From NCBI RefSeq assembly GCF_014207565.1, contig NZ_JACHGJ010000005.1:124001-188000 (forward strand): a stretch of 64,000 nucleotides of DNA, read 5' to 3'. The stretch comes from Spirochaeta isovalerica (GTDB lineage: Bacteria > Spirochaetota > Spirochaetia > DSM-2461). This document shows, in pieces, positions 42,595-51,235 of this stretch. The notes beneath the pieces were generated by a model. It was not told the origin of the DNA. It saw only the letters and a program-made list of their open reading frames with translations, and made no database searches. The position numbers and the translations under genes are program-made. The first letter of the stretch is position 1. Every line of letters starts with the position of its first letter.

Positions 42595-43533
42595 ATGAAT
42601 TACAAAAAGAACATAATCGAATATTTCAGGATTGAAGGATTTACCGCCCCCCGTTTTCTGAAAAATACTGACGGGGAAGGAACCGTGATAATAGCGGCCT
42701 TTCCCGTTAGAATTCCACGGGAGAAATCCGGATCTGGACTCAGAATTGCCCCTTTTGCCGCAGCGAATCACTACAGGGAAGCCGTAAACAGATTGAAAAA
42801 GATATCACTGTTATTGAGAGAGCAAACCGGACTGACCAAAAAGGATATTCGCTTGTTCTGCAACTCAACACTTGAGGAGAAGCGCTTTGCCTCACTCGCC
42901 GGGTTGGGTTTTATCGGAAGAAACAGTCTGATAATAACGAAGGAATGGGGTTCGCGGATAATCCTGGCCGGCATGATCCTACCTTTTCATCTGGAAGAGG
43001 ATACCCCTCTGGAAAACGGATCGATTGCCGGAGCTCTGTGCGGCAGCTGCCGCCGCTGCATGAAGGCATGCCCGACAGGAGCGATAGAAAGAAGCGGTGA
43101 AATCAATAGGGATAAATGCCTCCAGTCGCTGACGACTGACAGCCGGGTCATTCCCGAATGGATTATGGAGAAGTGGGGGAACCGCCTCTACGGATGCACT
43201 ATATGCCAGGACTGCTGCCCTTTCAACAAATCTGTGGAATCGCCCGAACCTGACGGCATAACCGGCGATGTAAACGGACCCTTATCCTTTGAATCAGTTC
43301 TGGCCGTCGATGACAGCACGCTCAAGGAGAATCTGAAAGGAACAGCGCTGGGAATGTCATGGATTACTGCGGAAAACCTGAAGAGAAACGCTCTTATTTC
43401 AGCATCCTTCTGCAGGGATTCTCAGGAAGCAGCCGGACGCATTCCCATAGTTGAATCCTATACAGGGCATCCGGTTATCGCTTACGCTGCCATCTGGTCT
43501 TTAAAGAGGCTGAAGAAAAAAGCCGGCCAATGA
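42595..43533 (+). CDS. Epoxyqueuosine reductase-like protein (QueG family)
   Basis: 312 residues, somewhat shorter than typical QueG (about 350-390). Family core EEKRFASLAGLGFIGRNSLI, then GSRIILAGMILP (about 94-128). Two 4Fe-4S motifs follow (CGSCRRCMKACPTGAI and CTICQDCCPFN). A short HEAT-like tail with HPVIAYAAIWSLKRL closes it. In characterised QueG an Asp just before this core (VD-x-x) is the proposed acid catalyst; here the segment reads LFCNSTLEEK, with Asn90 at that place. It is either a divergent QueG or a relative with another substrate. Overlaps the VanZ-like gene by 59 bp tail-to-tail. Confidence 0.78.
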   Translation: MNYKKNIIEYFRIEGFTAPRFLKNTDGEGTVIIAAFPVRIPREKSGSGLRIAPFAAANHYREAVNRLKKISLLLREQTGLTKKDIRLFCNSTLEEKRFASLAGLGFIGRNSLIITKEWGSRIILAGMILPFHLEEDTPLENGSIAGALCGSCRRCMKACPTGAIERSGEINRDKCLQSLTTDSRVIPEWIMEKWGNRLYGCTICQDCCPFNKSVESPEPDGITGDVNGPLSFESVLAVDDSTLKENLKGTALGMSWITAENLKRNALISASFCRDSQEAAGRIPIVESYTGHPVIAYAAIWSLKRLKKKAGQ

Positions 43534-43849
43534 GCAAACCGGAAACAGCTCCGATAAAATCAGCGGTGAAGTCGGCCAAATCCATCATCCGGCCGATTTG
43601 AGACTGAAGGATTTCAAGCCCGCCGCCGAGCGCAATAGAGAAAAGAAGCACAGCTGCAAAGCTCTTTGAGCCGACGCCCCACTGCTTTAAAGTCAAATGC
43701 ATTGATAAGGCCAGAACGAAATAGGCGAATGCATGCTCCAGCTTATCCAGATGGGAAAAAGAAGGACCAGCAGGGAGAGATGTGACCGACAGGAAAACAA
43801 TCAGAAAAATAACAACAGCGGTAATAGTGGAATAGATGAACCTTTTCAT
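43475..43849 (-). CDS. VanZ-like membrane protein
   Basis: 124 residues with four predicted membrane helices and the VanZ-type pattern SHLDKLEHAFAYFVLAL (about 32-48), then GGGLEILQSQIG and DLADFTADFIGAVSGLLIG. Function is generally unknown; the name comes from a teicoplanin-resistance accessory gene. Its last 59 bp overlap the end of the convergent queG-like gene, and its start abuts the stop of the upstream hypothetical (1-nt overlap). Confidence 0.82.
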   Translation of the reverse strand: MKRFIYSTITAVVIFLIVFLSVTSLPAGPSFSHLDKLEHAFAYFVLALSMHLTLKQWGVGSKSFAAVLLFSIALGGGLEILQSQIGRMMDLADFTADFIGAVSGLLIGRLFSSASLKTRWQRKR

Positions 43850-44328
43850 CAGTCCGATGTCAGCAGCTGTCCCAGAGACTGAAGCTCAGGCATCCTCTCA
43901 TAAACAGGAGCCTTTACCTTATGGGATTCCTTGTCCAGCTGGACGACTCTCATATACAGATCGCTGACGTCATCGGCCAGCACGCTCATATTGGTTTTAA
44001 GATTATCGACTGCCAGCATCTGCAGAATCTTCTCATCTCCGGGAGCCTTTCCGCTGAGGGAGCCGCGCAAATAGGGATAGACTTCCTTGCGGACTTTATA
44101 AATGTAAGTAGCCAGAGCCAGGATTCCCGAATACAGTTCATCGAACCGATACCCGTGCAGTTTAAAAGTGTCCACCTTCTCCGTAAGAGGCTGCATAGCC
44201 ATTCTTGTGTTGGGAGGCAAATCCATAGAAATGAGAGCGGTACGAACGTAACTGTTGTTAATACTGCTTTTAAAATGCTCAGCCAATCTCTCTATTACAG
44301 AGATTGTCTGCATATCTTTTACGGGCAA
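43849..44328 (-). CDS. Hypothetical helical protein
   Basis: 159 residues, soluble, predicted all-helical (ERLAEHFKSSINNSYVRTAL, DELYSGILALATYIYKVRKE, NLKTNMSVLADDVSDLYMRV). I recognise no domain. The start at the TTG at 44328 is supported by GGAG 7 nt upstream; an ATG at 44313 is the alternative. It abuts the VanZ-like gene, so the two form an operon. Confidence 0.68.
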   Translation of the reverse strand: MPVKDMQTISVIERLAEHFKSSINNSYVRTALISMDLPPNTRMAMQPLTEKVDTFKLHGYRFDELYSGILALATYIYKVRKEVYPYLRGSLSGKAPGDEKILQMLAVDNLKTNMSVLADDVSDLYMRVVQLDKESHKVKAPVYERMPELQSLGQLLTSD

Positions 44329-44373
44329 TTTCCGACTCCAGTGATTTTTTGAAGATCAGTATATCTTATAGTT

Positions 44374-45294
44374 CTAAAAAAAAACACCCTGTTTTGTTCC
44401 TCTCCTGAGTAATTCTTCACGAAGCCTGTTGTATATAATGGTCTTGTCGAGCATAGCACCGGGAACAACATGACGCTGATGAGGAGTATCGGTCGTCAGC
44501 CGCATGACCACAGTCTCCGGAGGTATCCTCTCCACGGCATCGGCCAGGTACCGGACATGACCGGCGCTTGAGGGGATAGCCATTTCTCCGGCCTCGAGCT
44601 CCTGGAACATAGGCGTGTCTGACGGTATATGGAGATTATGGAATTTAACCCCTTCCGGCTTTAGCGACGCGACATAGCGGACCGAATCCATCATCATACT
44701 TCTGTCCTCGCCGGGAAGTCCGAAAATCAGATGAACAGCGATTTTCAATCCATGGCTCCTCAGGCGGTAAAAAGCCTTCTCAAACTGATCGCGGTCGTGG
44801 CCTCTGTTGATCCGCTTCAGTGTTGCGTCATGGGCCGACTGCAATCCCAGTTCAACCCAGACATCAAAATCCGCCCTTTTATATGAAGCCAGAAGACGGC
44901 ATACGGCATCGCTGAGACAATCGGGACGGGTAGAAACTATCAGTTCTCTGAAATCTCCGAGAGCCAGGCTTTCATCATAGAGCTTTCTCAATTCTTCGAC
45001 AGGAGCCCAGGTACTGGAATAGGCCTGAAAATAGAGCATAAAAACCTTTGCATCGTAACGGGATTTCAGTACCTTGAGGTTCCGCTCTATCTGTTCGCCG
45101 ACCCCCTGCTCAGTCTCGCCGATATAGGCGGAACGGGATCCGAAACTGCTGCAGTAGGAGCATCCCGGCAGAGTCCGGTTCTTTCCCCTGTTGGGGCAGG
45201 AGAATCCTCCGTCTATCGAGACCCTGTAGGCAGTCTGTCCGTATTTCTCCCGCAGATAGCGGCTGTAATTCAAAAAAGGTTCTTCCGGTTTCAC
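44374..45294 (-). CDS. Radical SAM protein, YhcC family
   Basis: About 306 residues. The radical-SAM cluster motif is the variant seen in the YhcC (TIGR01212) family: DGGFSCPNRGKNRTLPGCSYCSSFGS, i.e. three Cys with a long first gap. Further family sequence is YFQAYSSTWAP, STRPDCLSDAV, WVELGLQSAHDATLKRINRGH and HLIFGLPGED. Function not established. I prefer the GTG at 45294: the protein family begins near LNYSRYLREKYG, and on the minus strand TTGCAC, 18 nt, GATAAT and 6 nt lead exactly to it. In-frame ATGs at 45360 and 45348 are alternatives. Confidence 0.85.
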   Translation of the reverse strand: MKPEEPFLNYSRYLREKYGQTAYRVSIDGGFSCPNRGKNRTLPGCSYCSSFGSRSAYIGETEQGVGEQIERNLKVLKSRYDAKVFMLYFQAYSSTWAPVEELRKLYDESLALGDFRELIVSTRPDCLSDAVCRLLASYKRADFDVWVELGLQSAHDATLKRINRGHDRDQFEKAFYRLRSHGLKIAVHLIFGLPGEDRSMMMDSVRYVASLKPEGVKFHNLHIPSDTPMFQELEAGEMAIPSSAGHVRYLADAVERIPPETVVMRLTTDTPHQRHVVPGAMLDKTIIYNRLREELLRRGTKQGVFF

Positions 45295-45300
45295 TGTTTC

Positions 45301-45330
45301 ATTATCTCCCCTATAAGTGAACCTGTGCAA
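45301..45330 (-). promoter_or_regulatory. Promoter, leaderless type, for the YhcC-family gene
   Basis: On the minus strand: TTGCAC (45325-45330), 18-nt spacer, GATAAT (45301-45306), 6 nt to the GTG at 45294. Confidence 0.5.
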
Positions 45331-45336
45331 GCGGGA

Positions 45337-45365
45337 TTGACAGATCATTATCTCCTGCATACAGT
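45337..45365 (+). promoter_or_regulatory. Promoter, leaderless type, for the solute-binding-like lipoprotein
   Basis: Consensus TTGACA (45337-45342), 17-nt spacer, TACAGT (45360-45365), then 6 nt to the ATG at 45372. No SD. It faces away from the YhcC promoter. Confidence 0.65.
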
Positions 45366-45371
45366 ATCTCT

Positions 45372-46577
45372 ATGAAAAGGCCGATGCTCTTCGCGATACT
45401 GATATCTCTACTCTTTTTTTCCTGCGGCAACAGCAGCTCCATCATTCTCTGGAGCGATAAGCCGGAATTAGCTGACGCTGTTGAACTGTATAATATGAAC
45501 GGATCGGAATACAGAGTTATATTCCAGTATAAAGAAGATCTCGTTTCCTCCTTTTTTAAAGAAGAGACAAAGCCGGACATTATAATCGGGGAAGATCTCT
45601 CAAACAGCACTGTTAAAAACGAGCTGATAGATCTGAATGAAGCACTTAAATCCGGTACGGGTTTTGCCGATTTGCTCACGACGCCGTTAATTTCCGGTAC
45701 AGAGAGGGGCGAAGAGTACCCGCTAGTCCCTCTGTCCTACTCTCCCCTGACCATAGTTTACAGAAAAAACAGCAAGCGGATTGAGGGGAATTCCATATTT
45801 CTGAATATAAATGAGATCCTCGACCTTGGGATCCAGTTCAATGAAGAAAAGAAGCGGGGATATTCGCCATACTGGGACGAGAATTTCCTTCTGGCATTCC
45901 TGGATTTGAATGGAACATCTTTCCGGGAGGGAAAGGAAAATCTGCTGGAGTGGAACAGAGAAGCACTGGAAAGTTCTACGGATTTTCTCGGCGACTGGCA
46001 GATCCGGAACGGAGGCCTGGAATCGATGGACGCCTTCAACAGCAAGTATTTGTATGATAACAGGATCAAACTTCTGAAGGAGGGGAGGATTCTCTTCTCC
46101 GCCTATAATCTGGGAGACTATATGGCTCTTTCAGATTCCATGATCCGCATCCTCGATTTTTCTTATGTATCATACGGGGAAAAGATGCATCCCGGTGTTG
46201 TTGTATACGGAGGCATTAATAAAAAAAACCGCTCTCTTGAGCAGTCAGCGCTTTTTATGAACTGGCTTCTGGAAAAGGGAAATCAGGAATTGATTATTTC
46301 TTCGGCCATAAGGAACGGTACGGGAAGTTTCGGGTTTCTGGGAGGTCTTTCCTCTTTTGATGATGTCAACCGCGGAATAATAACTGCATACTACCCCGTT
46401 CTGGAAGGGAAAATTCCCTTTTCCTCCTATCTTCACTCAGAACCCGAAAAGCCGGTCGAATACAAAAAGGTACAGAATGAGCTGATTACCCGCTGGCTCA
46501 GAGACGAACGGAAAGGCAGTGCGGAAACCCTTGATGTCGCTTTTGATAAATGGAGAAAACTGAGAATACCCTTCTAG
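45372..46577 (+). CDS. Solute-binding-protein-like lipoprotein
   Basis: 401 residues. Lipobox FFSCG (Cys18). The mature part starts SSIILWSDKPELADAVELYN, as in family 1 sugar-binding proteins, with later landmarks KPDIIIGEDL, LVPLSYSPLTIVYRKN, LLKEGRILFSAYNLGDYMAL and AIRNGTGSFG. It lacks an adjacent permease; an MsmX-type ATPase gene follows but has its own promoter. The C-terminal 120 residues are divergent. Either a binding protein for an unlinked transporter or a derived lipoprotein. Confidence 0.75.
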   Translation: MKRPMLFAILISLLFFSCGNSSSIILWSDKPELADAVELYNMNGSEYRVIFQYKEDLVSSFFKEETKPDIIIGEDLSNSTVKNELIDLNEALKSGTGFADLLTTPLISGTERGEEYPLVPLSYSPLTIVYRKNSKRIEGNSIFLNINEILDLGIQFNEEKKRGYSPYWDENFLLAFLDLNGTSFREGKENLLEWNREALESSTDFLGDWQIRNGGLESMDAFNSKYLYDNRIKLLKEGRILFSAYNLGDYMALSDSMIRILDFSYVSYGEKMHPGVVVYGGINKKNRSLEQSALFMNWLLEKGNQELIISSAIRNGTGSFGFLGGLSSFDDVNRGIITAYYPVLEGKIPFSSYLHSEPEKPVEYKKVQNELITRWLRDERKGSAETLDVAFDKWRKLRIPF

Positions 46578-46606
46578 CTGACCGATATACCAATCTGTTT
46601 AAATAT

Positions 46607-46635
46607 TTGACAACGGCGGCATTTCATTATATGAT
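46607..46635 (+). promoter_or_regulatory. Promoter of the MsmX/UgpC-type ATPase gene
   Basis: Consensus TTGACA (46607-46612), 17-nt spacer, TATGAT (46630-46635). The leader of about 30 nt carries SD GGAGG. There is no LacI-type operator here. Confidence 0.78.
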
Positions 46636-46670
46636 CTTGAACTATAAGATAAATAATATGGAGGTATACC

Positions 46671-47771
46671 GTGGCAGAAGTGATTCTGGAAAATGTATCC
46701 AAGGTATACGACGGTAATGTAAAAGCTGTCGACAAAGTTAACATCCATATCAACGATCAGGAATTCGTAGTACTGGTCGGGCCTTCCGGATGTGGAAAAT
46801 CAACAACATTGAGAATGGTTGCCGGTCTTGAGGACATCACTGATGGTGAACTCAGAATTGACGGCAAGAGAATGAACGAAGAGGCTCCCAAGGACAGAGA
46901 TATAGCAATGGTTTTTCAGAACTATGCACTCTATCCTCACATGTCTGTATACGACAACATGGCCTTCGGTCTCAAGATCAGAAAGTATCCCAAAGACCAG
47001 ATTGAGAGCCGTGTACAGGAAGCAGCTCACATCCTCGACATCGAAGAGCTTCTGGAAAGAAAGCCGAAAGCCCTTTCCGGTGGACAGAGACAGAGGGTTG
47101 CCGTAGGTCGTGCCATTGTGCGTAAACCTAAAGTATTCCTTTTCGATGAGCCCCTTTCCAACCTCGATGCCAAACTGAGAGTTCAGATGAGAGCGGAAAT
47201 TTCCTCTCTTCATACAAGACTCAGCGCGACAATGATCTATGTAACCCACGACCAGGTTGAAGCTATGACCATGGGTGACAAAATCGTTGTTATGAAAGGC
47301 GGAGTTATCCAGCAGATAGGTTCTCCCCTCAAACTCTATAACGAGCCTGTCAACAGATTTGTTGCCGGTTTCATCGGATCTCCTCCCATGAACATTACCG
47401 TTGCAAAAATCGTTGAAGAAGGCGGAAAGCTTATGGCTAAAGAAGCCGGGTTTGAAGTGACGATCACCGGTGACGTAGCCGAAAAAATGAAATCTTACGC
47501 TGGAAAAGAAGTTCTTATGGGAATCAGACCCGAGGATCTCGAGTTTACTACAAAACCTGCGGCGGGAATGAACCTGAACGCAACAGTAGAAGTCATCGAG
47601 CCTCTTGGTGCTGAAACACACCTCTTCGTTAACACTAAAGATCACTCAGTTATCGCCAGAACATCTCCCGATAACATCTTTAAAGTTGGCGACGAAGTAA
47701 ACTTCACACCCAATCTCGATAAAATCCATTTCTTCGATCTTGAAACAGAAACATCTATTCTTTTTGCATAA
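46671..47771 (+). CDS. Sugar ABC transporter ATP-binding protein (MalK/UgpC/MsmX type)
   Basis: 366 residues. Walker A GPSGCGKST (about 38), Q-loop MVFQNYALYPHMSVYDN, signature LSGGQRQRVAVGRAI (about 136), Walker B VFLFDEPLSNLDAKL and H-loop VTHDQVEAMTMGD. A C-terminal regulatory MOP/TOBE-like domain (about 240-366) contains GIRPEDLEF. The start is GTG, 6 nt after SD GGAGG. It stands alone with its own promoter and terminator, which fits a shared ATPase serving several sugar transporters, including the ATPase-less malEFG operon at 20659-23845. Confidence 0.95.
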   Translation: MAEVILENVSKVYDGNVKAVDKVNIHINDQEFVVLVGPSGCGKSTTLRMVAGLEDITDGELRIDGKRMNEEAPKDRDIAMVFQNYALYPHMSVYDNMAFGLKIRKYPKDQIESRVQEAAHILDIEELLERKPKALSGGQRQRVAVGRAIVRKPKVFLFDEPLSNLDAKLRVQMRAEISSLHTRLSATMIYVTHDQVEAMTMGDKIVVMKGGVIQQIGSPLKLYNEPVNRFVAGFIGSPPMNITVAKIVEEGGKLMAKEAGFEVTITGDVAEKMKSYAGKEVLMGIRPEDLEFTTKPAAGMNLNATVEVIEPLGAETHLFVNTKDHSVIARTSPDNIFKVGDEVNFTPNLDKIHFFDLETETSILFA

Positions 47772-47788
47772 GTTCGATGGAATAAAGA

Positions 47789-47818
47789 AAAGCCGGTTTC
47801 CATACCGGCTTTTTTTTT
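47789..47818 (+). terminator. Terminator of the ATPase gene
   Basis: A perfect 9-bp stem (AAAGCCGGT / ACCGGCTTT) with a 6-nt loop and a run of T residues. Confidence 0.92.
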
Positions 47819-47851
47819 ACCCTTTCTCTCCTGGAGGAAATTCAAAGAACA

Positions 47852-47880
47852 TTGATTTCCCCCCGATATTACGTTAGAAT
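47852..47880 (+). promoter_or_regulatory. Promoter of the MCP-like gene
   Basis: TTGATT (47852-47857), 17-nt spacer, TAGAAT (47875-47880). The ATG is 16 nt further (47896), giving a leader of about 9 nt without an SD. Confidence 0.6.
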
Positions 47881-47895
47881 TCAACTGAGCTCAGA

Positions 47896-49680
47896 ATGAA
47901 AGACGACATACAGCAAATTAAAGAAAAACTGATAAAACGGTTAAATGAACTTGTTGAAAAAACCGAAGAAATATACCTCAACCTCGGAAGAGATTATCCT
48001 CAGCTGCTCCAGGAACTGAACCGGAGCATAAGCGAATCTTCCGAGTCTGTTAACAGCGCTGGCCGGTTTAGCTCAGCCGGATCAATCGATGCGATCATTG
48101 ATGAAGCCTCCCAGATAACAATCCAGTTCAAAGACTCCTTATTCGCCATATACAAAAGAGACGGAGAGCTCTTTGAAATTATCGAAAGAGGAATATCCGA
48201 AATGGGTGTTCTTTCCGGAGTTATAGCCAATATAAAAGAAATATCCATTGAAATGGAGCTTATTTCGCTTAATGCCATGACTGTGGCCCTGAAATCGGGA
48301 ACAGCCGGTAAAGCTTTCTCGTTTATTACTGATGAATTGAAAAAACTATCGGCACAGACAATTCGTCTTACCGATCAGCTTACTGATAACGGAACCACGC
48401 AACTCAACAGTTTTGAACTCTATCGAAAAAAAATCTCCGAAGCCGGAGAAAAACAGAAGAGTCTCAATTCCAGGCTGGACAGCCACCTAGAGCAGGCGTT
48501 TACAACATCAAGCATGGCCCTGAAGGATTCCAGCGAAATAATGCAATCACTTTCCCGCAGTTCGAAAGATATACAGCCCCCTCTTATGCGCATTATGGAA
48601 GAAGTTCAGCTTCAGGATATTATCAGGCAGTCAATCGACCACATATATATTTCTCTTGATCAGTTCAAAGCAATTGAAAGCAGCTGGTCAGAAGAGGAAA
48701 AGCTCGACGAGCTGGCATTCAGAAAGATTCTGCCTGATTTGTGCTTTTCCGTACTTGAAGACGTCAAGAAAGAACTTAAGGGCAGTCAAACCGTATTCGA
48801 AGAGCAATCGGCTCTGGTAAAATCTCTTCTGGACTCACTTGAGGAGCGCAGAGCATCTTTTGTCAATTCCAGCCTTGACGCTTCAGGCCGGGAGGGCAGA
48901 AGCATTACAGCACTGAGAGAAGAATCAGCCGGAAGAATAGAAGAAATGATTCATGACGTGAATCAATCAATTAAAATGAGTCAGGATATTTCTGAAGAGG
49001 GAATTAAGCTCATTCGCGACCTTCTGATACTTCAAAGGCAATTCCTCTCCTTCGAGCCGATTATAACCCGCTTTCACAACATCATCGTCGCCTCGAAAAT
49101 TGAAGTTGCCAAACAGGCCGCCCTGGGCGATATGAAAGGAACTGTCTCCAATATGACGGATCTGACAGAGGGTATCGATAACGACATTTCACGGGCTCTC
49201 GATACGATTAAGCATTTTCTGAAGACCACAGAAAAAACGATTGGAGAGTATTCTCTTGTTATCCGCAAAGAGATGCCCGAATTAAAAAATCTGACATCCA
49301 GAACAGCTGATAACCAGGCTCAGTTAAGCGAAATTACCGATACTCTGATTGAAAACCTCCGGTCTTTCCGATTGTTCACGCCGCGCTTTTTCACTCTATA
49401 CGGAGAAACTGAAAGAAACCGGAAAAAGCTGAAAGAGCTTGAAGAGGGGATTTCCCATATGGAAACTCTCTTGAACACTATTAGAAATAATGCAAACGAA
49501 GGTTACGCTTTACTCGGGGGAAATACCGATATTGAAAACTGGACGATTCAGAACGAAAGACTGGCAAATATTATTAATAAATTCACTATTTTCACCCATA
49601 AGAAAACAGCTTCCGATCTCGCCGGAACTGCAGTAGAGGCAGAAGAAGCTGCCGAGAGCGGAGAAGTGACATTCTTTTAA
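47896..49680 (+). CDS. Soluble coiled-coil protein with MCP-signalling-like segment
   Basis: 594 residues without a signal or membrane helix, predicted helical and coiled-coil over most of its length. Residues about 110-165 (IANIKEISIEMELISLNAMT, then VALKSGTAGKAFSFITDELK) follow the pattern of the chemoreceptor hairpin tip and its return helix (IA-x-QT-x-LLALNAAIEAARAG, GFAVVA-x-EVRKLA), but with several key residues changed. There is no HAMP, PAS or clear CheW-contact consensus. It may be a cytosolic receptor-like scaffold or a structural coiled-coil protein. Transcribed alone before the LysM lipoprotein gene. Confidence 0.72.
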   Translation: MKDDIQQIKEKLIKRLNELVEKTEEIYLNLGRDYPQLLQELNRSISESSESVNSAGRFSSAGSIDAIIDEASQITIQFKDSLFAIYKRDGELFEIIERGISEMGVLSGVIANIKEISIEMELISLNAMTVALKSGTAGKAFSFITDELKKLSAQTIRLTDQLTDNGTTQLNSFELYRKKISEAGEKQKSLNSRLDSHLEQAFTTSSMALKDSSEIMQSLSRSSKDIQPPLMRIMEEVQLQDIIRQSIDHIYISLDQFKAIESSWSEEEKLDELAFRKILPDLCFSVLEDVKKELKGSQTVFEEQSALVKSLLDSLEERRASFVNSSLDASGREGRSITALREESAGRIEEMIHDVNQSIKMSQDISEEGIKLIRDLLILQRQFLSFEPIITRFHNIIVASKIEVAKQAALGDMKGTVSNMTDLTEGIDNDISRALDTIKHFLKTTEKTIGEYSLVIRKEMPELKNLTSRTADNQAQLSEITDTLIENLRSFRLFTPRFFTLYGETERNRKKLKELEEGISHMETLLNTIRNNANEGYALLGGNTDIENWTIQNERLANIINKFTIFTHKKTASDLAGTAVEAEEAAESGEVTFF

Positions 49681-49738
49681 TTTTTCACTATATTTGACGA
49701 GGGAAATTGAACATGATAGACTTCCAACGGAGGGCAAA

Positions 49739-51160
49739 ATGAAAAAGACCTTGATATATGTGACCCTTATTTTATTGCTTCTCATGATTACCGGATGTGC
49801 ATCCGATCCTGAAACTCCACCGGAGGAACCGGTTGAGGAAACCGTTATAGAAGAGCCTGAACCAGTGGTAGAGGAGCCGGAAGAAACTCCTCCTCCCGAA
49901 GAACCGGTTGAAACTGTTGAGTCAGTCAATCCGGAAGAGATAAAGGCTGTCGAAGAAGCTGTTGAAAGAGCCGACCAGGCAGGTGCCCGCACGTACGCTG
50001 CGGATCTGTTCCTCGAAGCCAACGAAAAGCTTGAAGAAGCGAAATCTCTTGCAGAGACAGATCCGGACCGCTCAAGAGAACTTCTGGCCCAGGCCGCTTC
50101 AAAGGCTGATGAAGCCTACCGCCTATCCATTGACAGTCAGGTTTCGGAAAAAGTGACGAAACTGAGACTTCTGGAAAAACAGCTGATTGAAATAGAAGCG
50201 GAAAAGTACGCTCCGGAAGACTATAAAATTGTCAAAGACCGGGCGGATCTGCTGATTACCTATCTCGATGAAGAAGATTATGCCCGGGCTGACAGACAGT
50301 ATGGCTCGACTCTGCGAGCCATGCAGAACCTCTATGATACGATTGATAATAATATCCGTTGGATCAAAATTCTCGACCGCGATACCAATGCTTACATGAG
50401 TGACGCAGAGGAAAAGGAAGCTTTTCTCTGGGCTCCTGAAGAACTGGAAAAAGCCAATTACTACTACTCCGATGGTATTTCCTACTTCAATAACTACAAA
50501 CTGTCAGACAGTGAGAAAGCTCTTAAGGAAGCGAAATACTGGGCATTTACAGCTATTCGCCTTAGCGAGAGACGCAAAAGACTGAGCCAGACTGACGAAT
50601 TGATGATGTCCGCTCTCGAAGAGCTTGAAAAAGCATCGAGAAACCGCGTTATGGAAAATGACGGAACAATCCGCGAAGCCTCCCCCTGGGAAGGTAATGA
50701 GTTTATCGAAGAAAATCCCGCTGAAGACACGAAAGCCGATAACTATGAAGAAGAAGGATCCTCCCTTAAAGATTTTGATCCCGATGCACAGCAGAGTGAT
50801 GAAAACGCCATGATTATCGACGGGAAGACAACTGTTCTCGGTGACGAACAGCAGATGACTCTTCTGGAGCAGGCCATAGAATTGTGGAAACAGGGAGTGA
50901 AAGCCAGAGCCGAAGGCAAATACGATATAGCCGATGAATACTTCAAACAGTCAAAAGCTTATTCGGAAGCCTACTCGGCCAATGCGATTGCCAATGAGTA
51001 CATTGTCAAAAAGAGAGACACTCTCTGGGCCATTTCGGCTATGAAAGAGAACCTCGGAGATCCCTTCCTCTGGACGAAAATCTGGAGAAGAAACAGCCTG
51101 ATTATCGAAAATCCGGATCTTATTTATCCTGGACAGAAGCTGATCATTCCTCCGAAATAA
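49739..51160 (+). CDS. LysM-domain lipoprotein
   Basis: 473 residues. Lipobox MITGC (Cys20), then a Pro/Glu-rich linker (about 22-65) that probably spans the periplasm. A helical central region of about 70-400 has TPR-like repeats (EEAVERADQAGARTYAADLF and EKALKEAKYWAFTAIRLSER). A C-terminal LysM domain follows (about 420-473: YIVKKRDTLWAISA, then NPDLIYPGQKLIIP) for peptidoglycan binding. SD GGAGG is well placed before this ATG; an upstream in-frame start would disrupt the signal. Confidence 0.88.
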   Translation: MKKTLIYVTLILLLLMITGCASDPETPPEEPVEETVIEEPEPVVEEPEETPPPEEPVETVESVNPEEIKAVEEAVERADQAGARTYAADLFLEANEKLEEAKSLAETDPDRSRELLAQAASKADEAYRLSIDSQVSEKVTKLRLLEKQLIEIEAEKYAPEDYKIVKDRADLLITYLDEEDYARADRQYGSTLRAMQNLYDTIDNNIRWIKILDRDTNAYMSDAEEKEAFLWAPEELEKANYYYSDGISYFNNYKLSDSEKALKEAKYWAFTAIRLSERRKRLSQTDELMMSALEELEKASRNRVMENDGTIREASPWEGNEFIEENPAEDTKADNYEEEGSSLKDFDPDAQQSDENAMIIDGKTTVLGDEQQMTLLEQAIELWKQGVKARAEGKYDIADEYFKQSKAYSEAYSANAIANEYIVKKRDTLWAISAMKENLGDPFLWTKIWRRNSLIIENPDLIYPGQKLIIPPK

Positions 51161-51175
51161 GAAAATGCAGTTAGC

Positions 51176-51222
51176 AAAAAAAAGCAGCCAGAAACCGGAA
51201 GCGGTTAAGGCTGCTTTTTTTT
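51176..51222. terminator. Bidirectional terminator between the LysM and LPP20-like genes
   Basis: AAAGCAGCC / GGCTGCTTT stem with A-run upstream and T-run downstream. The 19-nt loop contains a small inner AACC/GGTT pairing. Serves both convergent transcripts. Confidence 0.9.
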
Positions 51223-51235
51223 AATTCTCTAAAAA

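Noticed and set aside
46800-47645. 281-codon frame opposite the MsmX-type ATPase gene
   Set aside because: Antisense shadow without any start signal or recognisable domain.
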